A stretch of DNA of 64,000 nucleotides from Cytobacillus sp. NJ13 (GTDB taxonomy: Bacteria; Bacillota; Bacilli; Bacillales; Cytobacillaceae). Below the pieces are notes generated by a model. It saw only the letters and a list, made by a program, of their open reading frames with translations. It was not told the DNA's origin and made no database searches. How positions within the stretch are numbered: position 1 is the stretch's first letter; each line of letters begins with the position of its first letter. The DNA lies in assembly GCA_030348385.1 (NCBI GenBank), contig JAUCFP010000006.1, positions 5,173,501-5,237,500 on the forward strand. The letters are read 5' to 3'. Positions 25,556 through 34,405 of this stretch are shown here, piece after piece. Both the position numbers and the translations under genes were made by a program.

Positions 25556-26401
25556 ATGGCTAAAATAAAAATTGTTACAGATTCTACAGCTGACCTATCC
25601 AGCGAATTGATTGAAAAATTCGATATTGAAGTCGTCCCGCTATCTATTCACATAGAAGGTAATACATACTTAGACCGGGTTGATATTACTCCATCTGAAT
25701 TCATGAAAAAAATGAAAGAAGCGGACGAGTTGCCTAAAAGCTCACAGCCTCCTGCGGGAGTATTCGCTGAGGTGTATGACAGGTTTGGTGACCAGGGCTA
25801 TGATATTCTTTCTATTCATATGACTGGCGGAATGAGCGGTACTGTTCAGTCAGCAGAAAGTGCAGCAGCTATGTCACATGCAAATGTTACAGTGGTAGAT
25901 TCAAGATATATTTCCAAAGCACTGGCTTTTCAAGTATTGGAGGCTGCAAAAATGGCCAGCGAAGGGAAAAGTATTCAGGAAATTGTCAGCCGGCTGGAAA
26001 CCATTCGCATAAATACTAAATTGTTTGTAGTAGTGGATACGTTAGAAAATCTTGTAAAAGGCGGAAGAATCGGCAAAGGCAAGGCCATGATCGGTTCCTT
26101 GCTGAATATAAAACCAATTGCCTCGCTTGAAGGCGGTGTATACACACCTGTCGCCAAAGTAAGAAGCCATACCCAGGTTGCCAAATATTTGGCCAAGCAA
26201 TTTGCAGAGGATATCAAAGGGAAAACAATAAAAGGTGTAGGCCTTGTCCATGCAGAAGGCATTGAGTTAGCTTCTAAACTGAAGAAGATGATTGAAGAGC
26301 TGGATGCTGCTTCAGAGATTGAAATTGAAGAAACAACTCCAATTATCAGTACACATACGGGACCAGGAGCAATTGGATTTATGTATCATCTGGAAGATTA
26401 A
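25556..26401 (+). CDS. DegV family fatty-acid-binding protein
   Basis: The 281-residue soluble protein has the DegV fold: IKIVTDSTADLSSELIEK at the N-terminus, VVPLSIHIEG, PKSSQPPAGVFAEVY, ILSIHMTGGMSGTVQSAE with the head-group-binding SGT, VVDTLENLVKGGRIGK and a C-terminal STHTGPGAIGFMY. DegV/FakB-type proteins bind fatty acids; those partnered with FakA deliver them for phosphorylation. No fakA-like gene is nearby, so the ligand role is by family only. Bacillus genomes carry several paralogues, so I give no symbol. Monocistronic. Confidence 0.9.
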   Translation: MAKIKIVTDSTADLSSELIEKFDIEVVPLSIHIEGNTYLDRVDITPSEFMKKMKEADELPKSSQPPAGVFAEVYDRFGDQGYDILSIHMTGGMSGTVQSAESAAAMSHANVTVVDSRYISKALAFQVLEAAKMASEGKSIQEIVSRLETIRINTKLFVVVDTLENLVKGGRIGKGKAMIGSLLNIKPIASLEGGVYTPVAKVRSHTQVAKYLAKQFAEDIKGKTIKGVGLVHAEGIELASKLKKMIEELDAASEIEIEETTPIISTHTGPGAIGFMYHLED

Positions 26402-26409
26402 TAATACGG

Positions 26410-26441
26410 GCGCATGGCTTATAAGGCTATGCGTTTTTTTT
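26410..26441 (+). terminator. Terminator after degV-family gene
   Basis: CGCATGGCT pairs with GGCTATGCG (one G-U) and is followed by eight T residues. Confidence 0.75.
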
Positions 26442-26554
26442 GCTGGATTAAATGCCTGCACTTCTAAAACTTTGGCGTTTTTAGAGGATTTCAGCAGAAT
26501 TTTGCCGAAAAAGGTTAGATAGCTACTTAGAAAAAAGGAATCGGTGACTGCTAT

Positions 26555-28171
26555 ATGAAGGATCAAATAAAAAATCTGCCTTTGTTCAGAAAAGTGCTGT
26601 TATTCTCCTTCCTCATCTCTTTCTTTGTCACGGTTTTTACAGCAGGCATCAGCTTTATGGTTGAAACCCGGCAGCTGGAGAAGCAGCTTACAGATAGAGT
26701 GACTGACATGGCTTCTCTTTGGAGCTCTGTTATAGCGTACGAAGATGTTGAAAAAGTAAAGGAATATCAGGATCCGTCCGATCCTGCTTATAAAAGGCTG
26801 CATCATCTTATTTCATTGGTAAATGAAAAGGCAGCCTTTTCAAATGCATCTCTGATTATGCCGGAAAAAAGTGATAATAATTCGGTAAAGTTATTAGTAA
26901 CTTCCAAAAGCTTTGAAGAAATGGGCCTGGAATCATTTTCACTTTATTCGGCAGGTGACGAATTTACAGATGGTTTAACGGCGGCAGTGCAGAAAAAAAG
27001 CTCTGTATCCAGTGAGGTTTATGAGGATCAGTTTGGCACCTGGGTTTCTGCCTTTGCACCTATAGAGGATCCTAAAGGAAATATAATTGCCATATTATGC
27101 ATAGATATTGATGCAGCTGTGCTGAAATCGATTCAAAGAGATTTAGCCCTTTATTTATCAGGTTTGTTTTTAATCATTATCTTTTTAGTATATTTTGTTT
27201 TGAAGCGGGGTCTTACAAAAGTATTAGAGCCAATCAATGATATTATTTCGGGTTTTAAGGAAGTCAGCAGCGGTAACTTTAACGTAAAGTTAAAGCCTTC
27301 TAATCAAGCAGATTTAGGCATTCTTTCTGAGAGATTTAACTTTATGACAACCCGGCTGGCTATCCTTTTTGAAAGGCTGTCTGCCACTTCCGAGCAATTT
27401 GGGACAGTTCAAAGGAATACTCCCTCTTCACATCGCTTTGAAGAAGCAATAGGGGAAATGGAGCATATCATGGAAAGGACAAAGATTATTAAGGAGCTGC
27501 AAAGAGCTGAAAAGATGAACGCAATTGGCCAGCTTGCTGCTTCGGTGGCACATGAGATCAGAAACCCAATGACAGTGGTAAAAGGATTTCTCCAGATTTT
27601 TCTGGCCAAGGAAGAAATGACCGGAGAAGAAAAAATGTACATAAAGCTTATGATTGATGAGATGGACAGAGCAGAAACAATCATAAACGATTATTTATCA
27701 CTTGCCAAACCTGATTTAGAACAAGTGGAGGCGATCAATGCCGGAGAACTTGCTGCCAGTGTAATTGATTTAATGAACTCATATGCCATGATGTCAAAAA
27801 ATATATCTGTTGTTTCGGAGATATCTGAAGGAATATGGATACAAGGGAATGCAAGTGAGTTAAAGCAGGTTTTGATCAATATTTATAAAAACGGCATTGA
27901 AGCCATGAAAAATGGGGGCTGTTTGTCGCTTTCAGTATCCAGTGAAGGTACATATGGTGTTTTTGAAATTTCTGATACTGGAATCGGTATGACAAAGGAA
28001 GAAATGGATAGATTGGGTACCGCTTTTTATTCTTTGAAAGAAAAGGGAACTGGAATGGGCCTGCTGGTGTGCTACCAGATTGTCGACCGGATGAAGGGAC
28101 GTATTGAGGTTAATAGTGAAAAAGGAAAAGGAACGGTTTTCCGGATATTCATTCCGCTGGCTATTGATTAA
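26555..28171 (+). CDS. Membrane sensor histidine kinase (orphan)
   Basis: The 538-residue kinase has TM1 at about residues 13-34 (VLLFSFLISFFVTVFTAGISF), a 160-residue extracytoplasmic sensor region, TM2 at about 196-215 and a HAMP linker. The phosphoacceptor His333 is in SVAHEIRNPMTVVKGFLQ, and the HATPase region has N-box NIYKNGIEAMKNGG, G1 ISDTGIGM and G2 GTGMGLLV. The HisKA sequence resembles the sporulation kinases KinA-KinE and other Spo0F-feeding kinases. No response regulator is adjacent, consistent with an orphan phosphorelay kinase (inference). The sensor domain looks Cache-like but I cannot assign a ligand. Confidence 0.88.
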   Translation: MKDQIKNLPLFRKVLLFSFLISFFVTVFTAGISFMVETRQLEKQLTDRVTDMASLWSSVIAYEDVEKVKEYQDPSDPAYKRLHHLISLVNEKAAFSNASLIMPEKSDNNSVKLLVTSKSFEEMGLESFSLYSAGDEFTDGLTAAVQKKSSVSSEVYEDQFGTWVSAFAPIEDPKGNIIAILCIDIDAAVLKSIQRDLALYLSGLFLIIIFLVYFVLKRGLTKVLEPINDIISGFKEVSSGNFNVKLKPSNQADLGILSERFNFMTTRLAILFERLSATSEQFGTVQRNTPSSHRFEEAIGEMEHIMERTKIIKELQRAEKMNAIGQLAASVAHEIRNPMTVVKGFLQIFLAKEEMTGEEKMYIKLMIDEMDRAETIINDYLSLAKPDLEQVEAINAGELAASVIDLMNSYAMMSKNISVVSEISEGIWIQGNASELKQVLINIYKNGIEAMKNGGCLSLSVSSEGTYGVFEISDTGIGMTKEEMDRLGTAFYSLKEKGTGMGLLVCYQIVDRMKGRIEVNSEKGKGTVFRIFIPLAID

Positions 28172-28261
28172 ATTTATAGACTTCTATCCTATAATTAATT
28201 GAAAATATTTGCCATTCTTGTTTATCCCCCGAATAAAATGAATTATGGGGGTGTAGGGTTG

Positions 28262-29239
28262 ATGAGAAAAAATGTCCTTTTATTCAGTGACTTTGGAATA
28301 GATGATTTTGTTGCGGTGATCTTTGCCTTTTTCTCAGAAGAAATCAATATCGTGGGGATTGTTGCTGATTATGGAAATGTATCCAGAGAAGATGCCATCC
28401 GAAATGCTGCATACCTTCAAGAAGTAACTGGACACAAAGATATTCCTGTATTCAGTGGAGCCGAGCTGCCTTTAACCGGGGAAGTTCCAGTATATTATCC
28501 GGACGTCCACGGTTTAGAGGGACTCGGCCCAATTGTGCCGAATCTGGAGTATTCAAATATCCTATTTGAAAATTTCGGTGATTTTAAAGACCTGATCCAG
28601 AAGTATGAAAATGATATAATCATAGTAAATGTAGGCAGACTTTCTTCACTGGCTGCGGCATTTATTCTTTACCCTGGACTCATGAGTAAAGTCAGTGACT
28701 TTTATATAATGGGAGGGGCATTTAATGTTCCCGGTAATGTGACACCAGTGGCTGAAGCAAATTTTTATGGTGATCCGTATGCGGCTAATGTTGTGTTTGT
28801 GAATGCACCGAAGAAAATTCATATCTTTCCTTTGGATGTAACAATGTCTGCGATCATTACACCAGCAATTGTCGACGCACTTAATGCCTATTATCTGTCT
28901 GTACAAAATAAAGTAGGCTTACTTCTTAAGCCTATGGTGGATTATTATTTTAATTTTTATAAAGAAACCTATCCTGGCATAAGCGGCAGTCCCCTGCACG
29001 ATTTGTTAACCTTTTGGGCAATGCTTGAAGGAGCTGAAATTCAATACATGGATGTCCCGATAAAAATAATTGTCGACAGAGGAGAGGCGTTTGGCCAGAG
29101 CATTGGAGATTTTAGGAATGTACCTCCTGAAGATAAGATGAAATACCGGATTCATCGTATTGCTGTGCAATTTAATTATTCAAATTTTATCAGGACATTT
29201 TATGAGATAATGACCAATCATAAAACGAAAACACCCTAA
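28262..29239 (+). CDS. Inosine/uridine-preferring nucleoside hydrolase-like protein
   Basis: The 325-residue protein has the nucleoside hydrolase fold. The calcium-binding N-terminal motif appears as LLFSDFGIDDFVAVIFAF; the canonical form is DTDPGIDD, so the first aspartate is replaced by Phe while the rest (D, GIDD) is kept. Later motifs are VNVGRLSSLAAA, FYIMGGAFNVPGNVTPVAEANFYGDPYAA and PLDVTMSA, and a late histidine-containing SPLHDLLTFWAML. It probably hydrolyses a nucleoside-type substrate, but the altered first Asp could change metal binding. ATG 28262 follows GGGGGTGTAGGG; an in-frame TTG at 28199 is rejected. Confidence 0.8.
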   Translation: MRKNVLLFSDFGIDDFVAVIFAFFSEEINIVGIVADYGNVSREDAIRNAAYLQEVTGHKDIPVFSGAELPLTGEVPVYYPDVHGLEGLGPIVPNLEYSNILFENFGDFKDLIQKYENDIIIVNVGRLSSLAAAFILYPGLMSKVSDFYIMGGAFNVPGNVTPVAEANFYGDPYAANVVFVNAPKKIHIFPLDVTMSAIITPAIVDALNAYYLSVQNKVGLLLKPMVDYYFNFYKETYPGISGSPLHDLLTFWAMLEGAEIQYMDVPIKIIVDRGEAFGQSIGDFRNVPPEDKMKYRIHRIAVQFNYSNFIRTFYEIMTNHKTKTP

Positions 29240-29395
29240 AAGGAAGTGTGTATTTGCGAATGCTTCCTGCTTATCCCGCTATTTCTTAAAAATGAGGCAA
29301 AAGCTTCTATTCACAAGTTTGTCACAAGTACTTCTTTCTTCTTTCAAGAATATTTGCTAAAATTAGCATCGTAACTAATTAAAGCAGGTGAATGT

Positions 29396-29977
29396 ATGAG
29401 AAAAAGAGTATTTGCTATTATCGTTTCAGCTTTTATGCTAATAGTCCTTTCAGCATGCGGACAGAGCGGTATAAAGGATGCGTTAAACTGGGAACTTGCA
29501 GATTTTAAGTATACAAATCAGGACAATAAGGAATTTGGTTTAAAGGATCTTGAAGGCAAGGTATGGGTTGCGGACTTTATTTTTACAAACTGTGAAGATG
29601 TATGTATGCCAATGACAGCTAATATGAAAAAGCTTCAGGATTTGGCCAAGAAGGAAGGCATTGAAAATATTGAATTTGTTTCTTTCAGTGTTGACCCCAG
29701 CGTTGATACACCTGAGGTATTAAAGGAATTTGCATCTACATACAATGCAGATTTCAGCAATTGGCATTTTCTGACAGGTTATGCCCAGGAGGAAATTGAG
29801 AAGTATGCTATGGAATACTTTAAAACCATTGTGAAAAAGCCGCAATCAGGCGATCAGGTTATCCATGGAACTGATTTTTATCTTGTTGACCAGAACGGCA
29901 ATGTAATGAAATACTATACTGGACTTAATGAAATTCCATTAGATGAAATAATGAATGATATTAAAGCCTTGCAATAG
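29396..29977 (+). CDS. ypmQ: Sco1/SenC family copper-chaperone lipoprotein (YpmQ-like)
   Basis: Sco proteins deliver copper to the CuA site of cytochrome c oxidase on the outer membrane face. The 193-residue protein has a lipoprotein signal with lipobox LSAC (Cys21), a thioredoxin fold, the CxxxC copper site in FTNCEDVCMPM (Cys66, Cys70) and the third ligand His157 in VIHGTDFYLVD. The usual CPTVCP-like motif is here CEDVC, still with both cysteines. ATG 29396 is preceded by GCAGGTG. It is followed by ypmR and ypmS in the B. subtilis order. Confidence 0.9.
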   Translation: MRKRVFAIIVSAFMLIVLSACGQSGIKDALNWELADFKYTNQDNKEFGLKDLEGKVWVADFIFTNCEDVCMPMTANMKKLQDLAKKEGIENIEFVSFSVDPSVDTPEVLKEFASTYNADFSNWHFLTGYAQEEIEKYAMEYFKTIVKKPQSGDQVIHGTDFYLVDQNGNVMKYYTGLNEIPLDEIMNDIKALQ

Positions 29978-30097
29978 ACCTTGGAAAAGGTCTATTTTTC
30001 TTTTCGGATAAGCCTGGGAACCTTCCGGGCAAAGCAAATTATTTTTAATAGTAAAGTACATGTTATAATATGAAGACTTATATAGGCAGGTGATAGT

Positions 30098-30937
30098 ATG
30101 ATAAAAGAATTCACCTTCATCTTTTTGATCATGCTGCTTCTCGCCTCCTGCAGTTCATCAAATAACAGCGAAATCATTCATTCTAAAAAAGAATCTAAAC
30201 TCGCACTTAAAGAGGAAATTCCCCTCGACTTTTTCCCAAGAAATCTTACAGTTGCTGCAGTAGGGGACTCTTTAACCCAGGGGGTTGGAGACAGTACTGA
30301 ACGTGGAGGTTACGTGCCATATCTTGAAATGTCACTGGAAAAAGACAAAGGTGTTCAAGACGCTGTTTTTTATAATTTTGGAGTAAGAGGCAATCGTTCC
30401 GATCAATTATTGAAAAAATTAGGGACTGAAGAAGTAAAAGATGTTGTGAAGAGAGCAGACGCGATTATCATAACCATTGGCGGTAATGATGTAATGAAAG
30501 TTGTCCGTGAGAATTTTTCAAACCTAAAGCTGAGGGCTTTTACTAAAGAAAAGAAAAACTATGAGCAGAATTTGATTGAGGTTTTAGATGCGATTAAAGA
30601 GGTAAACCCTAATAGTAACATCGTTTTAATAGGATTGTATAATCCATTCTTAAAATGGTTTTCCGAAATAACGGAAATAAATGATATTCTTGAAGATTGG
30701 AATGGCACAAGCCAGGCTATATTAAAAGATTATCCGGGGACGTATTTTGTTGAAATAGATGATATATTCGAAAATACCGATGATAATCTTTTATATACAG
30801 ACTATTTTCATCCAAATGACAAAGGCTATGAATTAATAGCTGGCCGAGTTCATCAAATCCTCACAGAAGAAGTTCTGAAAGAAATTCCGTATAAAAGGAA
30901 AGCAGAAGGAAATGGAGAGAAGACGATTGAAAGATAG
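30098..30937 (+). CDS. ypmR: SGNH/GDSL-family lipoprotein esterase (YpmR-like)
   Basis: The 279-residue lipoprotein has lipobox LLASC with Cys18 and an SGNH hydrolase domain: block I AAVGDSLTQGVGD (catalytic Ser), block II NFGVRGNRSDQLL, block III TIGGNDVMKV and block V DYFHPNDKGYELIA (catalytic Asp and His). All four SGNH residues are present, so an active extracellular esterase is likely; substrate unknown. It lies between the Sco gene and ypmS; the last 11 nt overlap the ypmS start, so the pair is translationally coupled. Confidence 0.87.
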   Translation: MIKEFTFIFLIMLLLASCSSSNNSEIIHSKKESKLALKEEIPLDFFPRNLTVAAVGDSLTQGVGDSTERGGYVPYLEMSLEKDKGVQDAVFYNFGVRGNRSDQLLKKLGTEEVKDVVKRADAIIITIGGNDVMKVVRENFSNLKLRAFTKEKKNYEQNLIEVLDAIKEVNPNSNIVLIGLYNPFLKWFSEITEINDILEDWNGTSQAILKDYPGTYFVEIDDIFENTDDNLLYTDYFHPNDKGYELIAGRVHQILTEEVLKEIPYKRKAEGNGEKTIER

Positions 30938-31508
30938 TAAATGGAAAAAGCTGTTTTTTGCACTGCTGGTCATTAATGCAATCATTTTAATTGTGCTGTT
31001 TATTTTTATCAGCATGCCGGCAGATGATGAAGACTATTCAGCCATCACCGAGAATAGTGATAGTTATGTTCCTTTTAACATAAAAGCCAATAAAGAAGAC
31101 TTGAATAGAGTCATTAACCACTATCTTGAAAAAGAAGGACTCACAGGGGCAATAGATTATAAAGTTCTCCTGAATGATGAAGTTGATTTATATGGGACAA
31201 TCCCTTTCTTCAGCCAGGATCTGCAAATGAAATTATCATTTGAACCAGAAGCCTTGGAGAATGGGGATGTTGTCCTCCAGCAAAAGTCCATATCTGTAGG
31301 ACAGCTGAATCTCCCCGTATCACATGTCCTAAAGCTGGTAAAAGACCGTTACAAGCTTCCAGAAGGGGTTACAATCCAGCCGCAGAAAGAACGAATTTAT
31401 GTATCGCTTCAGGAAATGAAGCTGAAAAGTGATGTAAAAGTAAAAGTGGATGAATTTAATTTAAAGCAGGATGATATTCGTTTTACTCTTCTTGTGCCGG
31501 TTAAATAA
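30927..31508 (+). CDS. ypmS: YpmS family membrane-anchored protein
   Basis: The 193-residue protein has a short basic N-terminus, one membrane helix (LFFALLVINAIILIVLFIFI) and an extracytoplasmic domain with VPFNIKANKEDLNRVINHYL and GTIPFFSQDLQMKLSFEPEALENGDVVL, recognisable as YpmS. The start is TTG 30927 with GGAGAG eight bases upstream; an ATG at 30912 has its ribosome site too close. Function is unknown; co-translation with ypmR suggests a shared envelope role. The gene ends at a strong bidirectional terminator. Confidence 0.82.
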   Translation: MKDSKWKKLFFALLVINAIILIVLFIFISMPADDEDYSAITENSDSYVPFNIKANKEDLNRVINHYLEKEGLTGAIDYKVLLNDEVDLYGTIPFFSQDLQMKLSFEPEALENGDVVLQQKSISVGQLNLPVSHVLKLVKDRYKLPEGVTIQPQKERIYVSLQEMKLKSDVKVKVDEFNLKQDDIRFTLLVPVK

Positions 31509-31509
31509 G

Positions 31510-31542
31510 AAAAAGGAATCCTTTCGCAAAGGATTCCTTTTT
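31510..31542. terminator. Bidirectional terminator between ypmS and the DUF4397 gene
   Basis: AAAAGGAATCCTT and AAGGATTCCTTTT form an inverted repeat of 13-bp arms with a 4-6 nt loop, with T runs on both strands. Confidence 0.88.
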
Positions 31543-31565
31543 CTGTTAACGAGTATTTGAACCCA

Positions 31566-32336
31566 TTAATCTGGAATCAGAATTGCTTCAAGCACAGGCT
31601 CATTGGCAACGGAACCTACAGCTAATAGGGTATAAGCCTGGTCTGCTTTAAATTGCATTCGGGGAATTGACAAGGCTGTATTGGGGGTTCCTGCAATCCT
31701 TGCTTCCAAGTCGACAGCCATAGGAGTTAAGGCCAGATATTTGCTGGCCTGCCTGAAAGCGATGTTGGAAAAAACGACATCCCGGTTTTTTACGGCGATA
31801 TCAAACGCAGGAGCATCAGCTGAAAGATGGGCAAATCTGACTTTTGTTTCTCCAGCAGGTACTTCAGGGTGGTCTTCTAAAATAACAAGCTTTAATTTCA
31901 ATGCAATTCCTGCGGCAGCAATTGTATAGGCTTTACCTGCGGCAGCAATGATTTTTCTGCTTAGAAGCGTGGACACCATGTTACCTGCTCGATATATGTC
32001 TATCTGATGCTTGCCAGCTGGCAGTGAAGCATAACCGCTTGCTTCTTTATAGTGGAAATCCTTCAAAATTCGCGTACCGTTTACATAAATATCAATCTGA
32101 CCGGCATCAGGTGAACCATGAAAGATTCGTACTCTTGCCTGCTGTCCCTCTTGAACCCTTACAGAAGGCTGCTGGTTTTTTGTACGCATCATTTGAAAAG
32201 CCTGATTCAGGCAATGTAAATGTTTATGGTAATATGCAATATGCTGTGCAGGGTCAATATTTTTAAAATACTGTGCCAGAAGATCATACTTAGCTGCTCT
32301 TTGGAAGTACCATTGCCGATTTCTCTCTGAAGCCAT
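31566..32336 (-). CDS. DUF4397 domain protein (two repeats)
   Basis: The 256-residue minus-strand protein has a helical N-terminal 55 residues followed by two DUF4397 units. The first begins ARVRIFHGSPDAGQIDIYVNG and the second TKVRFAHLSADAPAFDIAVK. DUF4397 domains are beta-rich and common in surface or spore-associated proteins of Bacilli, but no signal peptide is visible here, so it may be a spore-coat or cytoplasmic protein. AGGAGGG lies in the right place before ATG 32336. Function unknown. Confidence 0.85.
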   Translation of the reverse strand: MASERNRQWYFQRAAKYDLLAQYFKNIDPAQHIAYYHKHLHCLNQAFQMMRTKNQQPSVRVQEGQQARVRIFHGSPDAGQIDIYVNGTRILKDFHYKEASGYASLPAGKHQIDIYRAGNMVSTLLSRKIIAAAGKAYTIAAAGIALKLKLVILEDHPEVPAGETKVRFAHLSADAPAFDIAVKNRDVVFSNIAFRQASKYLALTPMAVDLEARIAGTPNTALSIPRMQFKADQAYTLLAVGSVANEPVLEAILIPD

Positions 32337-32420
32337 GCTTCTCCCTCCTAAATCTGCTTCAATAACATATGCTTATGCCTGGGTGAATGCCACACTTGGA
32401 AAATGAAGTAAAGAAGGGGC

Positions 32421-32449
32421 TTTACTTCTGGTGCAATATTCCATATAAT
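32421..32449 (+). promoter_or_regulatory. SigA-like promoter of the 23-codon gene
   Basis: TTTACT (32421-32426), a 17-bp spacer and TATAAT (32444-32449) lie 32 bp before the ATG at 32482. Confidence 0.6.
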
Positions 32450-32481
32450 ATAAACAAATAAACGAAAGCGGGTGATGTGCT

Positions 32482-32553
32482 ATGAAAAGAGAACTTTATG
32501 CAAATACGTTCATTGTAAATAATTCAGGCACAGCCCAAATGGAGATCGTTTAA
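32482..32553 (+). CDS. 23-residue peptide gene with its own promoter and terminator
   Basis: ATG 32482 to TAA 32553 encodes a short polar peptide (MKRELYANTFIVNN then SGTAQMEIV). GCGGGTGATG is upstream of the ATG, a -35/-10 pair lies 32 bp before it, and a hairpin with T run closes the unit 50 bp after the stop. No membrane helix is visible. It could be a real small protein, a leader peptide, or the coding part of a small regulatory RNA. No known family is recognised. Confidence 0.45.
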   Translation: MKRELYANTFIVNNSGTAQMEIV

Positions 32554-32601
32554 TCGAGCGGACCAGTTAGTTTTCCACTGCTTATTGAACTTTGCATTAT
32601 C

Positions 32602-32631
32602 AAACCATGGGCTGATTGCCTATGGTTTTTT
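32602..32631 (+). terminator. Terminator after the 23-codon gene
   Basis: AAACCATGGGC pairs with GCCTATGGTTT (one mismatch or G-U pair) and runs into TTTTT. Confidence 0.7.
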
Positions 32632-32671
32632 AAATGTAAATTAAATTTCTATAAGCATGGAGGAACAAACA

Positions 32672-33730
32672 TTGACAATCAATAAATTTGGATTTAATAA
32701 CTTCTTTAAACAGGCGTTTTCAGCATATGAAGAAAAAGAGTATCAAATTGGCCGTATTGCACTAGAGCATAAAAGAATGTATCGCGTTTGGACAGATAAC
32801 GGGGAAATGCTTTGTGAAGTATCAGGGAAGTTTTCTTTCGATGCATCATCAAGGGAAGATTATCCTGCTGTCGGTGACTGGGTTGTCATCAAAGAAAGGG
32901 CGGGCGAACAGCGAGGGACGATTCATGCAGTCCTTCCAAGAAAAAGCAAATTTTCACGGAAAACTGCAGGGATGAATACTGAAGAGCAAATTGTAGCAGC
33001 TAATGTAGACACTATTTTCCTGGTTAATTCTCTTAACGAGGATCTTAACTTAAGGAGATTAGAACGTTATTTGCTTTTATCATGGGAAAGCGGGGCAACT
33101 CCTGTCATTGTTCTTACCAAGGCTGACCTTTGTGAAAATCTGGAGGATAAGCTTGCTGAGGTGGATAGTGTTGCCATGGGTGTTCCTGTTATCTCAATCA
33201 GTGTCATTGAAGAGAAGGGAATAGACCAGCTTAAGCCGTTTTTAGAGCCGGGAAAAACAATCGCCTTACTCGGCTCTTCAGGCGTAGGGAAATCCACTCT
33301 TACAAATCACCTTCTAGGCGCGGATAAGCAAAAAGTCCAGGATATTAGACTAAGTGATGATAAAGGAAAGCATACAACTACCCATCGGGAACTTATCCTT
33401 CTTCCTGAGGGTGCCATATTAATTGATACTCCGGGAATGAGAGAGCTTCAGCTGTGGGAAAGTGAAAGCGGGCTTTCTGAAAGCTTCACAGATATTGAGC
33501 AAGCCGCTGAAAACTGCAGATTCAGGGACTGTACACATGAAAATGAGCCAGGCTGCGATGTGCTTAGGTTAATAGAGGATGGAAGCATATCAAGGGCACG
33601 TCTTATCAGCTATAAAAAGCTCCTCAAGGAACTCGCTTATTTGGACAGAAAGCAGGATAAGAGAGCCCAATCTGAAGAGCGCAAACGCTGGAAAAAATTG
33701 AGCGCTGGAGTAAAGAATAAAAGAATGTGA
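32672..33730 (+). CDS. RsgA-like circularly permuted GTPase (second-copy type)
   Basis: The 352-residue protein has an N-terminal OB-like domain (AVGDWVVIKERAGEQRG), a circularly permuted GTPase with G4 VLTKADL before G1 LLGSSGVGKST and G3 DTPGMRELQLW, and a C-terminal zinc knuckle (CRFRDCTHENEPGC). RsgA assists late 30S ribosome maturation. The locus lies next to msrA rather than in the usual stp-prkC-rsgA neighbourhood, so it is probably an extra paralogue (inference). The start is TTG 32672, since GGAGG sits seven bases upstream; the ATG at 32657 overlaps that site. Confidence 0.85.
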   Translation: MTINKFGFNNFFKQAFSAYEEKEYQIGRIALEHKRMYRVWTDNGEMLCEVSGKFSFDASSREDYPAVGDWVVIKERAGEQRGTIHAVLPRKSKFSRKTAGMNTEEQIVAANVDTIFLVNSLNEDLNLRRLERYLLLSWESGATPVIVLTKADLCENLEDKLAEVDSVAMGVPVISISVIEEKGIDQLKPFLEPGKTIALLGSSGVGKSTLTNHLLGADKQKVQDIRLSDDKGKHTTTHRELILLPEGAILIDTPGMRELQLWESESGLSESFTDIEQAAENCRFRDCTHENEPGCDVLRLIEDGSISRARLISYKKLLKELAYLDRKQDKRAQSEERKRWKKLSAGVKNKRM

Positions 33731-33737
33731 AAATTCG

Positions 33738-33766
33738 GAAACCTCTTCAGCAAAGAGGTTTCTTTT
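33738..33766 (+). terminator. Terminator after the RsgA-like gene
   Basis: GAAACCTCTT and AAGAGGTTTC form a perfect 10-bp stem with a 5-nt loop, followed by TTTT. Confidence 0.85.
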
Positions 33767-33868
33767 GCATATAAAGAATCTTTTCATTAATCTTATGTAT
33801 ATAGCTTTAAATCATCTTTCTAAGGGAAAAAGTAAAAGATAGAAAAGTGCCGGAAAGAGGTGGAGTAA

Positions 33869-34405
33869 ATGACAGAGAAACAATTTGAAAAGGCAACATT
33901 TGCAGGAGGCTGCTTTTGGTGTATGGTAAAGCCTTTTGATGAACAGCCTGGAATAAAAGAAGTAAAATCCGGATATACCGGAGGGAATGTGAAAAATCCA
34001 ACTTATCAGGAAGTCTGTTCTGAAACCACTGGCCATTATGAAGCGGTTCAAATAACATTTGATCCTGAAGTCTTCCCTTATGAAAAGCTTCTTGAACTAT
34101 ATTGGCAGCAGATAGATCCTACTGATGAAGGCGGCCAGTTTTATGATCGAGGTCAATCCTATCAGACGGCAATTTTCTATCATAATGCAAAACAAAAACA
34201 GTCAGCAGAAGAATCAAAACAAAAGCTTGAAGAAACCGGTCCTTTTACAAAACCGGTTGTTACTAAGATTCTGCCTGCTTCTGACTTTTACCCTGCAGAA
34301 GACTATCACCAGCATTATTACAAAAAGAATCCGGAAAGATACAATGCCTATCAAACCGGTTCTGGAAGAAAGGCATTTATTAATAAGCATTGGGGTGAAA
34401 GATAA
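33869..34405 (+). CDS. msrA: Peptide methionine sulfoxide reductase A
   Basis: MsrA reduces methionine-S-sulfoxide in proteins after oxidative damage. The 178-residue protein has the active site [13 protein letters not shown] (catalytic Cys15, nearby Cys18), then [27 protein letters not shown] and [24 protein letters not shown] precedes ATG 33869. The stop overlaps the msrB start by one base (TAATG), the same pairing as in B. subtilis. Cytoplasmic; no signal peptide. Confidence 0.96.
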   Translation: MTEKQFEKATFAGGCFWCMVKPFDEQPGIKEVKSGYTGGNVKNPTYQEVCSETTGHYEAVQITFDPEVFPYEKLLELYWQQIDPTDEGGQFYDRGQSYQTAIFYHNAKQKQSAEESKQKLEETGPFTKPVVTKILPASDFYPAEDYHQHYYKKNPERYNAYQTGSGRKAFINKHWGER

